From Pristionchus mayeri (Eukaryota; Nematoda; Chromadorea; Rhabditida; Neodiplogasteridae): a stretch of 64,000 nucleotides of DNA. This document shows positions 39,747 through 51,387 of this stretch, piece by piece. Where the stretch lies: positions 11,718,001 through 11,782,000 of the forward strand of contig BTRK01000001.1 of assembly GCA_036245805.1 (NCBI GenBank), given 5' to 3'. The notes beneath the pieces were generated by a model that ran no database searches, was not told the origin of the DNA, and saw only the letters and a program-made list of their open reading frames with translations. The position numbers and the translations under genes are program-made. Position 1 is the first letter of the stretch, and every line of letters begins with the position of its first letter.

Positions 39747-40989
39747 CCAATCTGCCAATCAGCCAATCAGCCAATCAGCCAAATAGCCAATCTGCCAATC
39801 AGCCAATCAGCCAATCAGCCAATCTGCCAATCAGCCAAATAGCCAATCTGCCAATCAGCCAATCAGCCAAATAGCCAATCAGCCAATCAGCCAAATAGCC
39901 AATCAGCCAATCAGCCTATCAGCCAAATAGCCAATCTGCCAATCAGCCGAATAGCCAATCTGCCAATCAGCCAATCAGCCAATCTGCCAATCAGCCAATC
40001 AGCCAATCAGCCAATCAGCCAAATAGCCAATCAGCCAATCAGCCAAATAGCCAATCTGCCAATCAGCCAATCAGCCAAATAGCCAATCTGCCAATCAGCC
40101 AATCAGCCAATCAGCCTATCTGCCAATCAGCCAATCAGCCAATCTGCAAATCAGCCAAATAGCCAATCTGCCAATCAGCCAATCAGCCCATCTGCCAATC
40201 AGCCAATCAGCCAATCTGCCAATCAGCCAAATAGCCAATCTGCCAATCAGCCAATCAGCCAAATAGCCAATCTGCCAATCAGACAATCAGCCAATCAGCC
40301 TATCTGCCAATCAGCCAATCAGCCAATCTGCAAATCAGCCAAATAGCCAATCTGCCAATCAGCCAATCAGCCCATCTGCCAATCAGCCAATCAGCCAATC
40401 AGCCAATCAGCCAAATAACCAATCAGCCAATCAGCCAATCAGCCAATCAGCCAATCAGCCTATCTGCCAATCAGCCAATCAGCCAATCTGCAAATCAGCC
40501 AAATAGCCAATCTGCCAATCAGCCAATCAGCCCATCTGCCAATCAGCCAATCAGCCAATCTGCCAATCAGCCAAATAGCCAATCTGCCAATCAGCCAATC
40601 AGCCAAATAGCCAATCTGCCAATCAGCCAATCAGCCAAATAGCCAATCTGCCAATCAGCCAATCAGCCAAATAGCCAATCTCCCAATCGGCCAATCAGCC
40701 AATCAGCCAAATAACCAATCAGCCAATCAGCCAATCAGCCAATCAGCCAAATAGCCAATCTGCCAATCAGCCAAATAGCCAATCTGCCAATCAGCCAATC
40801 AGCCAATCAGCCAATCAGCCAATCTGCCAATCAGCCAAATAGCCAATCTGCCAATCAGCCAATCAGCCAAATAGCCAATCAGCCAATCAGCCAATCAGCC
40901 AAATAGCCAATCAGCCAATCAGCCAAATAGCCAATCTGCCAATCAGCCAATCAGCCAATCAGCCAAATAGCCAATCTGCCAATCAGCCA

Positions 40990-42114
40990 ATCAGCCAATC
41001 AGCCAATCTGCCAATCAGCCAAATAGCCAATCTGCCAATCAGCCAATCAGCCAAATAGCCAATCAGCCAATCAGCCAAATAGCCAATCAGCCAATCAGCC
41101 TATCAGCCAAATAGCCAATCTGCCAATCAGCCGAATAGCCAATCTGCCAATCAGCCAATCAGCCAATCTGCCAATCAGCCAATCAGCCAATCAGCCAATC
41201 AGCCAAATAGCCAATCAGCCAATCAGCCAAATAGCCAATCTGCCAATCAGCCAATCAGCCAAATAGCCAATCTGCCAATCAGCCAATCAGCCAATCAGCC
41301 TATCTGCCAATCAGCCAATCAGCCAATCTGCAAATCAGCCAAATAGCCAATCTGCCAATCAGCCAATCAGCCCATCTGCCAATCAGCCAATCAGCCAATC
41401 TGCCAATCAGCCAAATAGCCAATCTGCCAATCAGCCAATCAGCCAAATAGCCAATCTGCCAATCAGACAATCAGCCAATCAGCCTATCTGCCAATCAGCC
41501 AATCAGCCAATCTGCAAATCAGCCAAATAGCCAATCTGCCAATCAGCCAATCAGCCCATCTGCCAATCAGCCAATCAGCCAATCAGCCAATCAGCCAAAT
41601 AACCAATCAGCCAATCAGCCAATCAGCCAATCAGCCAATCAGCCTATCTGCCAATCAGCCAATCAGCCAATCTGCAAATCAGCCAAATAGCCAATCTGCC
41701 AATCAGCCAATCAGCCCATCTGCCAATCAGCCAATCAGCCAATCTGCCAATCAGCCAAATAGCCAATCTGCCAATCAGCCAATCAGCCAAATAGCCAATC
41801 TGCCAATCAGCCAATCAGCCAAATAGCCAATCTGCCAATCAGCCAATCAGCCAATCAGCCTATCTGCCAATCAGCCAATCAGCCAATCTGCCAATCAGCC
41901 AATCAGCCAATCTGCCAATCAGCCAAATAGCCAATCTGCCAATCAGCCAATCAGCCAAATAGCCAATCTCCCAATCGGCCAATCAGCCAATCAGCCAAAT
42001 AACCAATCAGCCAATCAGCCAATCAGCCAATCAGCCAAATAGCCAATCTGCCAATCAGCCAAATCGCCAATCTGCCAATCAGCCAATCAGCCAATCAGCC
42101 AATCAGCCAAATAG
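40990..42114. repeat. Block duplicated at offset 1,952, copy 1
   Basis: CCGAATAG 41131/43083, the pair marker near 41967/43919, and CCAAATCG 42059/44011 are each 1,952 bp (244 units) apart. Just after, copy 1 lacks two units found in copy 2, so the offset becomes 1,968. Confidence 0.82.
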
Positions 42115-42709
42115 CCAATCTGCCAATCAGCCAATCAGCCAAATAGCCAATCAGCCAATCAGCCAATCTGCCAATCAGCCAATCAGCCAATCAGCCAAAT
42201 AGCCAATCTGCCAATCAGCCAAATAGCCAATCAGCCAATCAGCCAAATAGCCAATCAGCCAATCAGCCAATCAGCCTATCTGCCAATCAGCCAATCAGCC
42301 AATCTGCAAATCAGCCAAATAGCCAATCTGCCAATCAGCCAATCTGCAAATCAGCCAAATAGCCAATCTGCCAATCAGCCAATCAGCCCATCTGCCAATC
42401 AGCCAATCAGCCAATCTGCCAATCAGCCAAATAGCCAATCTGCCAATCAGCCAATCAGCCAAATAGCCAATCTGCCAATCAGCCAATCAGCCAAATAGCC
42501 AATCTGCCAATCAGCCAATCAGCCAATCAGCCTATCTGCCAATCAGCCAATCAGCCAATCTGCCAATCAGCCAATCAGCCAATCTGCCAATCAGCCAAAT
42601 AGCCAATCTGCCAATCAGCCAATCAGCCAAATAGCCAATCTCCCAATCGGCCAATCAGCCAATCAGCCAAATAGCCAATCTGCCAATCAGCCAATCAGCC
42701 AAATAGCCA

Positions 42710-45235
42710 ATCTGCCAATCAGCCAAATAGCCAATCTGCCAATCAGCCAATCAGCCAATCAGCCAATCAGCCAATCTGCCAATCAGCCAAATAGCCAATC
42801 TGCCAATCAGCCAATCAGCCAAATAGCCAATCAGCCAATCAGCCAATCAGCCAAATAGCCAATCAGCCAATCAGCCAAATAGCCAATCTGCCAATCAGCC
42901 AATCAGCCAATCAGCCAAATAGCCAATCTGCCAATCAGCCAATCAGCCAATCAGCCAATCTGCCAATCAGCCAAATAGCCAATCTGCCAATCAGCCAATC
43001 AGCCAAATAGCCAATCAGCCAATCAGCCAAATAGCCAATCAGCCAATCAGCCTATCAGCCAAATAGCCAATCTGCCAATCAGCCGAATAGCCAATCTGCC
43101 AATCAGCCAATCAGCCAATCTGCCAATCAGCCAATCAGCCAATCAGCCAATCAGCCAAATAGCCAATCAGCCAATCAGCCAAATAGCCAATCTGCCAATC
43201 AGCCAATCAGCCAAATAGCCAATCTGCCAATCAGCCAATCAGCCAATCAGCCTATCTGCCAATCAGCCAATCAGCCAATCTGCAAATCAGCCAAATAGCC
43301 AATCTGCCAATCAGCCAATCAGCCCATCTGCCAATCAGCCAATCAGCCAATCTGCCAATCAGCCAAATAGCCAATCTGCCAATCAGCCAATCAGCCAAAT
43401 AGCCAATCTGCCAATCAGACAATCAGCCAATCAGCCTATCTGCCAATCAGCCAATCAGCCAATCTGCAAATCAGCCAAATAGCCAATCTGCCAATCAGCC
43501 AATCAGCCCATCTGCCAATCAGCCAATCAGCCAATCAGCCAATCAGCCAAATAACCAATCAGCCAATCAGCCAATCAGCCAATCAGCCAATCAGCCTATC
43601 TGCCAATCAGCCAATCAGCCAATCTGCAAATCAGCCAAATAGCCAATCTGCCAATCAGCCAATCAGCCCATCTGCCAATCAGCCAATCAGCCAATCTGCC
43701 AATCAGCCAAATAGCCAATCTGCCAATCAGCCAATCAGCCAAATAGCCAATCTGCCAATCAGCCAATCAGCCAAATAGCCAATCTGCCAATCAGCCAATC
43801 AGCCAATCAGCCTATCTGCCAATCAGCCAATCAGCCAATCTGCCAATCAGCCAATCAGCCAATCTGCCAATCAGCCAAATAGCCAATCTGCCAATCAGCC
43901 AATCAGCCAAATAGCCAATCTCCCAATCGGCCAATCAGCCAATCAGCCAAATAACCAATCAGCCAATCAGCCAATCAGCCAATCAGCCAAATAGCCAATC
44001 TGCCAATCAGCCAAATCGCCAATCTGCCAATCAGCCAATCAGCCAATCAGCCAATCAGCCAATCTGCCAATCAGCCAAATAGCCAATCTGCCAATCAGCC
44101 AATCAGCCAAATAGCCAATCAGCCAATCAGCCAATCTGCCAATCAGCCAATCAGCCAATCAGCCAAATAGCCAATCTGCCAATCAGCCAAATAGCCAATC
44201 AGCCAATCAGCCAAATAGCCAATCAGCCAATCAGCCAATCAGCCTATCTGCCAATCAGCCAATCAGCCAATCTGCAAATCAGCCAAATAGCCAATCTGCC
44301 AATCAGCCAATCTGCAAATCAGCCAAATAGCCAATCTGCCAATCAGCCAATCAGCCCATCTGCCAATCAGCCAATCAGCCAATCTGCCAATCAGCCAAAT
44401 AGCCAATCTGCCAATCAGCCAATCAGCCAAATAGCCAATCTGCCAATCAGCCAATCAGCCAAATAGCCAATCTGCCAATCAGCCAATCAGCCAATCAGCC
44501 TATCTGCCAATCAGCCAATCAGCCAATCTGCCAATCAGCCAATCAGCCAATCTGCCAATCAGCCAAATAGCCAATCTGCCAATCAGCCAATCAGCCAAAT
44601 AGCCAATCTCCCAATCGGCCAATCAGCCAATCAGCCAAATAACCAATCAGCCAATCAGCCAATCAGCCAATCAGCCAAATAGCCAATCTGCCAATCAGCC
44701 AAATAGCCAATCTGCCAATCAGCCAATCAGCCAATCAGCCAATCAGCCAATCTGCCAATCAGCCAAATAGCCAATCTGCCAATCAGCCAATCAGCCAAAT
44801 AGCCAATCAGCCAATCAGCCAATCAGCCAAATAGCCAATCAGCCAATCAGCCAAATAGCCAATCTGCCAATCAGCCAATCAGCCAATCAGCCAAATAGCC
44901 AATCTGCCAATCAGCCAAATAGCCAATCAGCCAATCAGCCAAATAGCCAATCAGCCAATCAGCCTATCAGCCAAATAGCCAATCTGCCAATCAGCCAAAT
45001 AGCCAATCTGCCAATCAGCCAATCAGCCAATCTGCCAATCAGCCAATCAGCCAATCAGCCAATCAGCCAAATAGCCAATCAGCCAATCAGCCAAATAGCC
45101 AATCTGCCAATCAGCCAATCAGCCAAATAGCCAATCTGCCAATCAGCCAATCAGCCAATCAGCCTATCTGCCAATCAGCCAATCAGCCAATCTGCAAATC
45201 AGCCAAATAGCCAATCTGCCAATCAGCCAATCAGC
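42710..45235. repeat. 2.5-kb block duplicated at offset 6,152, left copy
   Basis: It matches 48862-51387 at every point checked, including CCGAATAG 43083/49235 and CCAAATCG 44011/50163, with no mismatch seen. The left limit is where 42.66 kb lacks the CCAAATAA group present near 48.82 kb; the right limit is where copy 1 has A-CCTATCTG and copy 2 CCCATCTG. It includes the offset-1,952 partner of 40990-42114. No gene is present. Confidence 0.85.
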
Positions 45236-45321
45236 CAATCAGCCTATCTGCCAATCAGCCAATCAGCCAATCTGCAAATCAGCCAAATAGCCAATCAGCC
45301 AATCAGCCAATCTGCCAAATA

Positions 45322-48300
45322 GCCAATCTGCCAATCAGCCAATCAGCCAATCTGCCAATCAGCCAATCAGCCAATCAGCCAATCAGCCAAATAGCCAATC
45401 AGCCAATCAGCCAAATAGCCAATCTGCCAATCAGCCAATCAGCCAAATAGCCAATCTGCCAATCAGCCAATCAGCCAATCAGCCTATCAGCCAATCAGCC
45501 AATCAGCCTATCTGCCAATCAGCCAATCAGCCAATCTGCAAATCAGCCAAATAGCCAATCTGCCAATCAGCCAATCAGCCCATCTGCCAATCAGCCAATG
45601 AGCCAATCTGCCAATCAGCCAAATAGCCAATCTGCCAATCAGCCAATCAGCCAAATAGCCAATCTGCCAATCAGACAATCAGCCAATCAGCCTATCTGCC
45701 AATCAGCCAATCAGCCAATCTGCAAATCAGCCAAATAGCCAATCTGCCAATCAGCCAATCAGCCCATCTGCCAATCAGCCAATCAGCCAATCAGCCAATC
45801 AGCCAAATAACCAATCAGCCAATCAGCCAATCAGCCAATCAGCCAATCAGCCTATCAGCCAATCAGCCAATCAGCCAATCTGCAAATCAGCCAAATAGCC
45901 AATCTGCCAATCAGCCAATCAGCCCATCTGCCAATCAGCCAATCAGCCAATCTGCCAATCAGCCAAATAGCCAATCTGCCAATCAGCCAATCAGCCAAAT
46001 AGCCAATCTGCCAATCAGCCAATCAGCCAAATAGCCAATCTGCCAATCAGCCAATCAGCCAATCAGCCTATCTGCCAATCAGCCAATCAGCCAATCAGCC
46101 AATCAGCCAATCTGCCAATCACCCAAATAGCCAATCTGCCAATCAGCCAATCAGCCAAATAGCCAATCAGCCAATCAGCCAATCAGCCAAATAGCCAATC
46201 AGCCAATCAGCCAATCAGCCAAATAGCCAATCAGCCAATCAGCCAAATAGCCAATCTGCCAATCAGCCAATCAGCCAAATAGCCAATCTGCCAATCAGCC
46301 AATCAGCCAATCAGCCAAATAGCCAATCTGCCAATCAGCCAATCAGCCAATCAGCCAATCTGCCAATCAGCCAAATAGCCAATCTGCCAATCAGCCAATC
46401 AGCCAAATAGCCAATCAGCCAATCAGCCAAATAGCCAATCAGCCAATCAGCCTATCAGCCAAATAGCCAATCTGCCAATCAGCCGAATAGCCAATCTGCC
46501 AATCAGCCAATCAGCCAATCTGCCAATCAGCCAATCAGCCAATCAGCCAATCAGCCAAATAGCCAATCAGCCAATCAGCCAAATAGCCAATCTGCCAATC
46601 AGCCAATCAGCCAAATAGCCAATCTGCCAATCAGCCAATCAGCCAATCAGCCTATCTGCCAATCAGCCAATCAGCCAATCTGCAAATCAGCCAAATAGCC
46701 AATCTGCCAATCAGCCAATCAGCCCATCTGCCAATCAGCCAATCAGCCAATCTGCCAATCAGCCAAATAGCCAATCTGCCAATCAGCCAATCAGCCAAAT
46801 AGCCAATCTGCCAATCAGACAATCAGCCAATCAGCCTATCTGCCAATCAGCCAATCAGCCAATCTGCAAATCAGCCAAATAGCCAATCTGCCAATCAGCC
46901 AATCAGCCCATCTGCCAATCAGCCAATCAGCCAATCAGCCAATCAGCCAAATAACCAATCAGCCAATCAGCCAATCAGCCAATCAGCCAATCAGCCTATC
47001 TGCCAATCAGCCAATCAGCCAATCTGCAAATCAGCCAAATAGCCAATCTGCCAATCAGCCAATCAGCCCATCTGCCAATCAGCCAATCAGCCAATCTGCC
47101 AATCAGCCAAATAGCCAATCTGCCAATCAGCCAATCAGCCAAATAGCCAATCTGCCAATCAGCCAATCAGCCAAATAGCCAATCTGCCAATCAGCCAATC
47201 AGCCAATCAGCCTATCTGCCAATCAGCCAATCAGCCAATCTGCCAATCAGCCAATCAGCCAATCTGCCAATCAGCCAAATAGCCAATCTGCCAATCAGCC
47301 AATCAGCCAAATAGCCAATCTGCCAATCAGCCAATCTGCCAATCAGCCAATCAGCCAAATAGCCAATCTGCCAATCAGCCAATCAGCCAATCAGCCTATC
47401 TGCCAATCAGCCAATCAGCCAATCTGCCAATCAGCCAATCAGCCAATCTGCCAATCAGCCAAATAGCCAATCTGCCAATCAGCCAATCAGCCAAATAGCC
47501 AATCTCCCAATCGGCCAATCAGCCAATCAGCCAAATAACCAATCAGCCAATCAGCCAATCAGCCAATCAGCCAAATAGCCAATCTGCCAATCAGCCAAAT
47601 AGCCAATCTGCCAATCAGCCAATCAGCCAATCAGCCAATCAGCCAATCTGCCAATCACCCAAATAGCCAATCTGCCAATCAGCCAATCAGCCAAATAGCC
47701 AATCAGCCAATCAGCCAATCAGCCAAATAGCCAATCAGCCAATCAGCCAATCAGCCAAATAGCCAATCAGCCAATCAGCCAAATAGCCAATCTGCCAATC
47801 AGCCAATCAGCCAAATAGCCAATCTGCCAATCAGCCAATCAGCCAATCAGCCAAATAGCCAATCTGCCAATCAGCCAATCAGCCAATCAGCCAATCTGCC
47901 AATCAGCCAAATAGCCAATCTGCCAATCAGCCAATCAGCCAAATAGCCAATCAGCCAATCAGCCAAATAGCCAATCAGCCAATCAGCCTATCAGCCAAAT
48001 AGCCAATCTGCCAATCAGCCGAATAGCCAATCTGCCAATCAGCCAATCAGCCAATCTGCCAATCAGCCAATCAGCCAATCAGCCAATCAGCCAAATAGCC
48101 AATCAGCCAATCAGCCAAATAGCCAATCTGCCAATCAGCCAATCAGCCAAATAGCCAATCTGCCAATCAGCCAATCAGCCAATCAGCCTATCTGCCAATC
48201 AGCCAATCAGCCAATCTGCAAATCAGCCAAATAGCCAATCTGCCAATCAGCCAATCAGCCCATCTGCCAATCAGCCAATCAGACAATCAGCCAATCAGCC

Positions 48301-49959
48301 TATCTGCCAATCAGCCAATCAGCCAATCTGCAAATCAGCCAAATAGCCAATCTGCCAATCAGCCAATCAGCCCATCTGCCAATCAGCCAATCAGCCAATC
48401 AGCCAATCAGCCAAATAACCAATCAGCCAATCAGCCAATCAGCCAATCAGCCAATCAGCCTATCTGCCAATCAGCCAATCAGCCAATCTGCAAATCAGCC
48501 AAATAGCCAATCTGCCAATCAGCCAATCAGCCCATCTGCCAATCAGCCAATCAGCCAATCTGCCAATCAGCCAAATAGCCAATCTGCCAATCAGCCAATC
48601 AGCCAAATAGCCAATCTGCCAATCAGCCAATCAGCCAAATAGCCAATCTGCCAATCAGCCAATCAGCCAATCAGCCTATCTGCCAATCAGCCAATCAGCC
48701 AATCTGCCAATCAGCCAATCAGCCAATCTGCCAATCAGCCAAATAGCCAATCTGCCAATCAGCCAATCAGCCAAATAGCCAATCTCCCAATCGGCCAATC
48801 AGCCAATCAGCCAAATAACCAATCAGCCAATCAGCCAATCAGCCAATCAGCCAAATAGCCAATCTGCCAATCAGCCAAATAGCCAATCTGCCAATCAGCC
48901 AATCAGCCAATCAGCCAATCAGCCAATCTGCCAATCAGCCAAATAGCCAATCTGCCAATCAGCCAATCAGCCAAATAGCCAATCAGCCAATCAGCCAATC
49001 AGCCAAATAGCCAATCAGCCAATCAGCCAAATAGCCAATCTGCCAATCAGCCAATCAGCCAATCAGCCAAATAGCCAATCTGCCAATCAGCCAATCAGCC
49101 AATCAGCCAATCTGCCAATCAGCCAAATAGCCAATCTGCCAATCAGCCAATCAGCCAAATAGCCAATCAGCCAATCAGCCAAATAGCCAATCAGCCAATC
49201 AGCCTATCAGCCAAATAGCCAATCTGCCAATCAGCCGAATAGCCAATCTGCCAATCAGCCAATCAGCCAATCTGCCAATCAGCCAATCAGCCAATCAGCC
49301 AATCAGCCAAATAGCCAATCAGCCAATCAGCCAAATAGCCAATCTGCCAATCAGCCAATCAGCCAAATAGCCAATCTGCCAATCAGCCAATCAGCCAATC
49401 AGCCTATCTGCCAATCAGCCAATCAGCCAATCTGCAAATCAGCCAAATAGCCAATCTGCCAATCAGCCAATCAGCCCATCTGCCAATCAGCCAATCAGCC
49501 AATCTGCCAATCAGCCAAATAGCCAATCTGCCAATCAGCCAATCAGCCAAATAGCCAATCTGCCAATCAGACAATCAGCCAATCAGCCTATCTGCCAATC
49601 AGCCAATCAGCCAATCTGCAAATCAGCCAAATAGCCAATCTGCCAATCAGCCAATCAGCCCATCTGCCAATCAGCCAATCAGCCAATCAGCCAATCAGCC
49701 AAATAACCAATCAGCCAATCAGCCAATCAGCCAATCAGCCAATCAGCCTATCTGCCAATCAGCCAATCAGCCAATCTGCAAATCAGCCAAATAGCCAATC
49801 TGCCAATCAGCCAATCAGCCCATCTGCCAATCAGCCAATCAGCCAATCTGCCAATCAGCCAAATAGCCAATCTGCCAATCAGCCAATCAGCCAAATAGCC
49901 AATCTGCCAATCAGCCAATCAGCCAAATAGCCAATCTGCCAATCAGCCAATCAGCCAAT
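45322..49959. repeat. Segmental duplication, right copy without the nested tandem copy
   Basis: It is collinear with 35315-40671 but about 0.72 kb shorter because it lacks the second 680-bp copy and its 40-bp expansion. It probably shows the arrangement before that local event. Satellite only. Confidence 0.87.
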
Positions 49960-51387
49960 CAGCCTATCTGCCAATCAGCCAATCAGCCAATCTGCCAATC
50001 AGCCAATCAGCCAATCTGCCAATCAGCCAAATAGCCAATCTGCCAATCAGCCAATCAGCCAAATAGCCAATCTCCCAATCGGCCAATCAGCCAATCAGCC
50101 AAATAACCAATCAGCCAATCAGCCAATCAGCCAATCAGCCAAATAGCCAATCTGCCAATCAGCCAAATCGCCAATCTGCCAATCAGCCAATCAGCCAATC
50201 AGCCAATCAGCCAATCTGCCAATCAGCCAAATAGCCAATCTGCCAATCAGCCAATCAGCCAAATAGCCAATCAGCCAATCAGCCAATCTGCCAATCAGCC
50301 AATCAGCCAATCAGCCAAATAGCCAATCTGCCAATCAGCCAAATAGCCAATCAGCCAATCAGCCAAATAGCCAATCAGCCAATCAGCCAATCAGCCTATC
50401 TGCCAATCAGCCAATCAGCCAATCTGCAAATCAGCCAAATAGCCAATCTGCCAATCAGCCAATCTGCAAATCAGCCAAATAGCCAATCTGCCAATCAGCC
50501 AATCAGCCCATCTGCCAATCAGCCAATCAGCCAATCTGCCAATCAGCCAAATAGCCAATCTGCCAATCAGCCAATCAGCCAAATAGCCAATCTGCCAATC
50601 AGCCAATCAGCCAAATAGCCAATCTGCCAATCAGCCAATCAGCCAATCAGCCTATCTGCCAATCAGCCAATCAGCCAATCTGCCAATCAGCCAATCAGCC
50701 AATCTGCCAATCAGCCAAATAGCCAATCTGCCAATCAGCCAATCAGCCAAATAGCCAATCTCCCAATCGGCCAATCAGCCAATCAGCCAAATAACCAATC
50801 AGCCAATCAGCCAATCAGCCAATCAGCCAAATAGCCAATCTGCCAATCAGCCAAATAGCCAATCTGCCAATCAGCCAATCAGCCAATCAGCCAATCAGCC
50901 AATCTGCCAATCAGCCAAATAGCCAATCTGCCAATCAGCCAATCAGCCAAATAGCCAATCAGCCAATCAGCCAATCAGCCAAATAGCCAATCAGCCAATC
51001 AGCCAAATAGCCAATCTGCCAATCAGCCAATCAGCCAATCAGCCAAATAGCCAATCTGCCAATCAGCCAAATAGCCAATCAGCCAATCAGCCAAATAGCC
51101 AATCAGCCAATCAGCCTATCAGCCAAATAGCCAATCTGCCAATCAGCCAAATAGCCAATCTGCCAATCAGCCAATCAGCCAATCTGCCAATCAGCCAATC
51201 AGCCAATCAGCCAATCAGCCAAATAGCCAATCAGCCAATCAGCCAAATAGCCAATCTGCCAATCAGCCAATCAGCCAAATAGCCAATCTGCCAATCAGCC
51301 AATCAGCCAATCAGCCTATCTGCCAATCAGCCAATCAGCCAATCTGCAAATCAGCCAAATAGCCAATCTGCCAATCAGCCAATCAGC
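48862..51387. repeat. 2.5-kb block duplicated at offset 6,152, right copy
   Basis: This is the partner of 42710-45235. Its first 1.1 kb is shared with the end of the right segmental copy, so three related versions exist, near 39.6, 42.7 and 48.9 kb. Confidence 0.85.

Larger units (their letters stand above)
35315..40671. repeat. 5.4-kb segmental duplication, left copy
   Basis: It is collinear with about 45322-49959. CCAATGAG 35588/45595, CCAATCAC 36108/46115 and 37644/47651, and CCGAATAG 36476/46483 and 38012/48019 are all exactly 10,007 bp apart. After the extra tandem copy in this segment the offset drops by 720 to 9,287 (pair marker 39494/48781), and after the one-base deletion at 39740 it becomes 9,288 (CCGAATAG 39947/49235). 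Collinearity ends near 40671. No gene is present. Confidence 0.87.
31413..45602 (+). repeat. CCAATGAG subfamily marker, five copies
   Basis: The unit occurs at 31413, 33716, 34436, 35588 and 45595. Each is preceded at about 110 bp by CCTATCAG-A-A-CCTATCTG, so the marker belongs to one copied module. These are the only places where I see ATG on the + strand. The frame opened at the first one reaches a TAG in under 50 codons and is not a gene. Confidence 0.88.
30813..47658 (+). repeat. CCAATCAC subfamily marker, ten copies
   Basis: CCAATCAC followed by W was found at 30813, 31877, 32149, 33116, 34148, 35300, 36108, 37644, 46115 and 47651 and nowhere else. Eight copies lie in 6.8 kb and two lie 10,007 bp downstream of the copies at 36108 and 37644, so the downstream pair is explained by segmental duplication. 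Confidence 0.88.
32517..49242 (+). repeat. CCGAATAG subfamily marker, ten copies
   Basis: A W unit with A changed to G (creating a CpG) occurs at 32517, 36476, 38012, 38732, 39947, 41131, 43083, 46483, 48019 and 49235. The equivalent position outside this range has plain W. The spacing reproduces the duplication offsets: 720, 1,952, 6,152 and 10,007 bp. Confidence 0.9.

Noticed and set aside
31413..45602. + strand ATG codons as possible gene starts
   Set aside because: They occur only in the five CCAATGAG units. The frame from the first one ends at a W-unit TAG in under 50 codons, with a peptide that is just the translated repeat.
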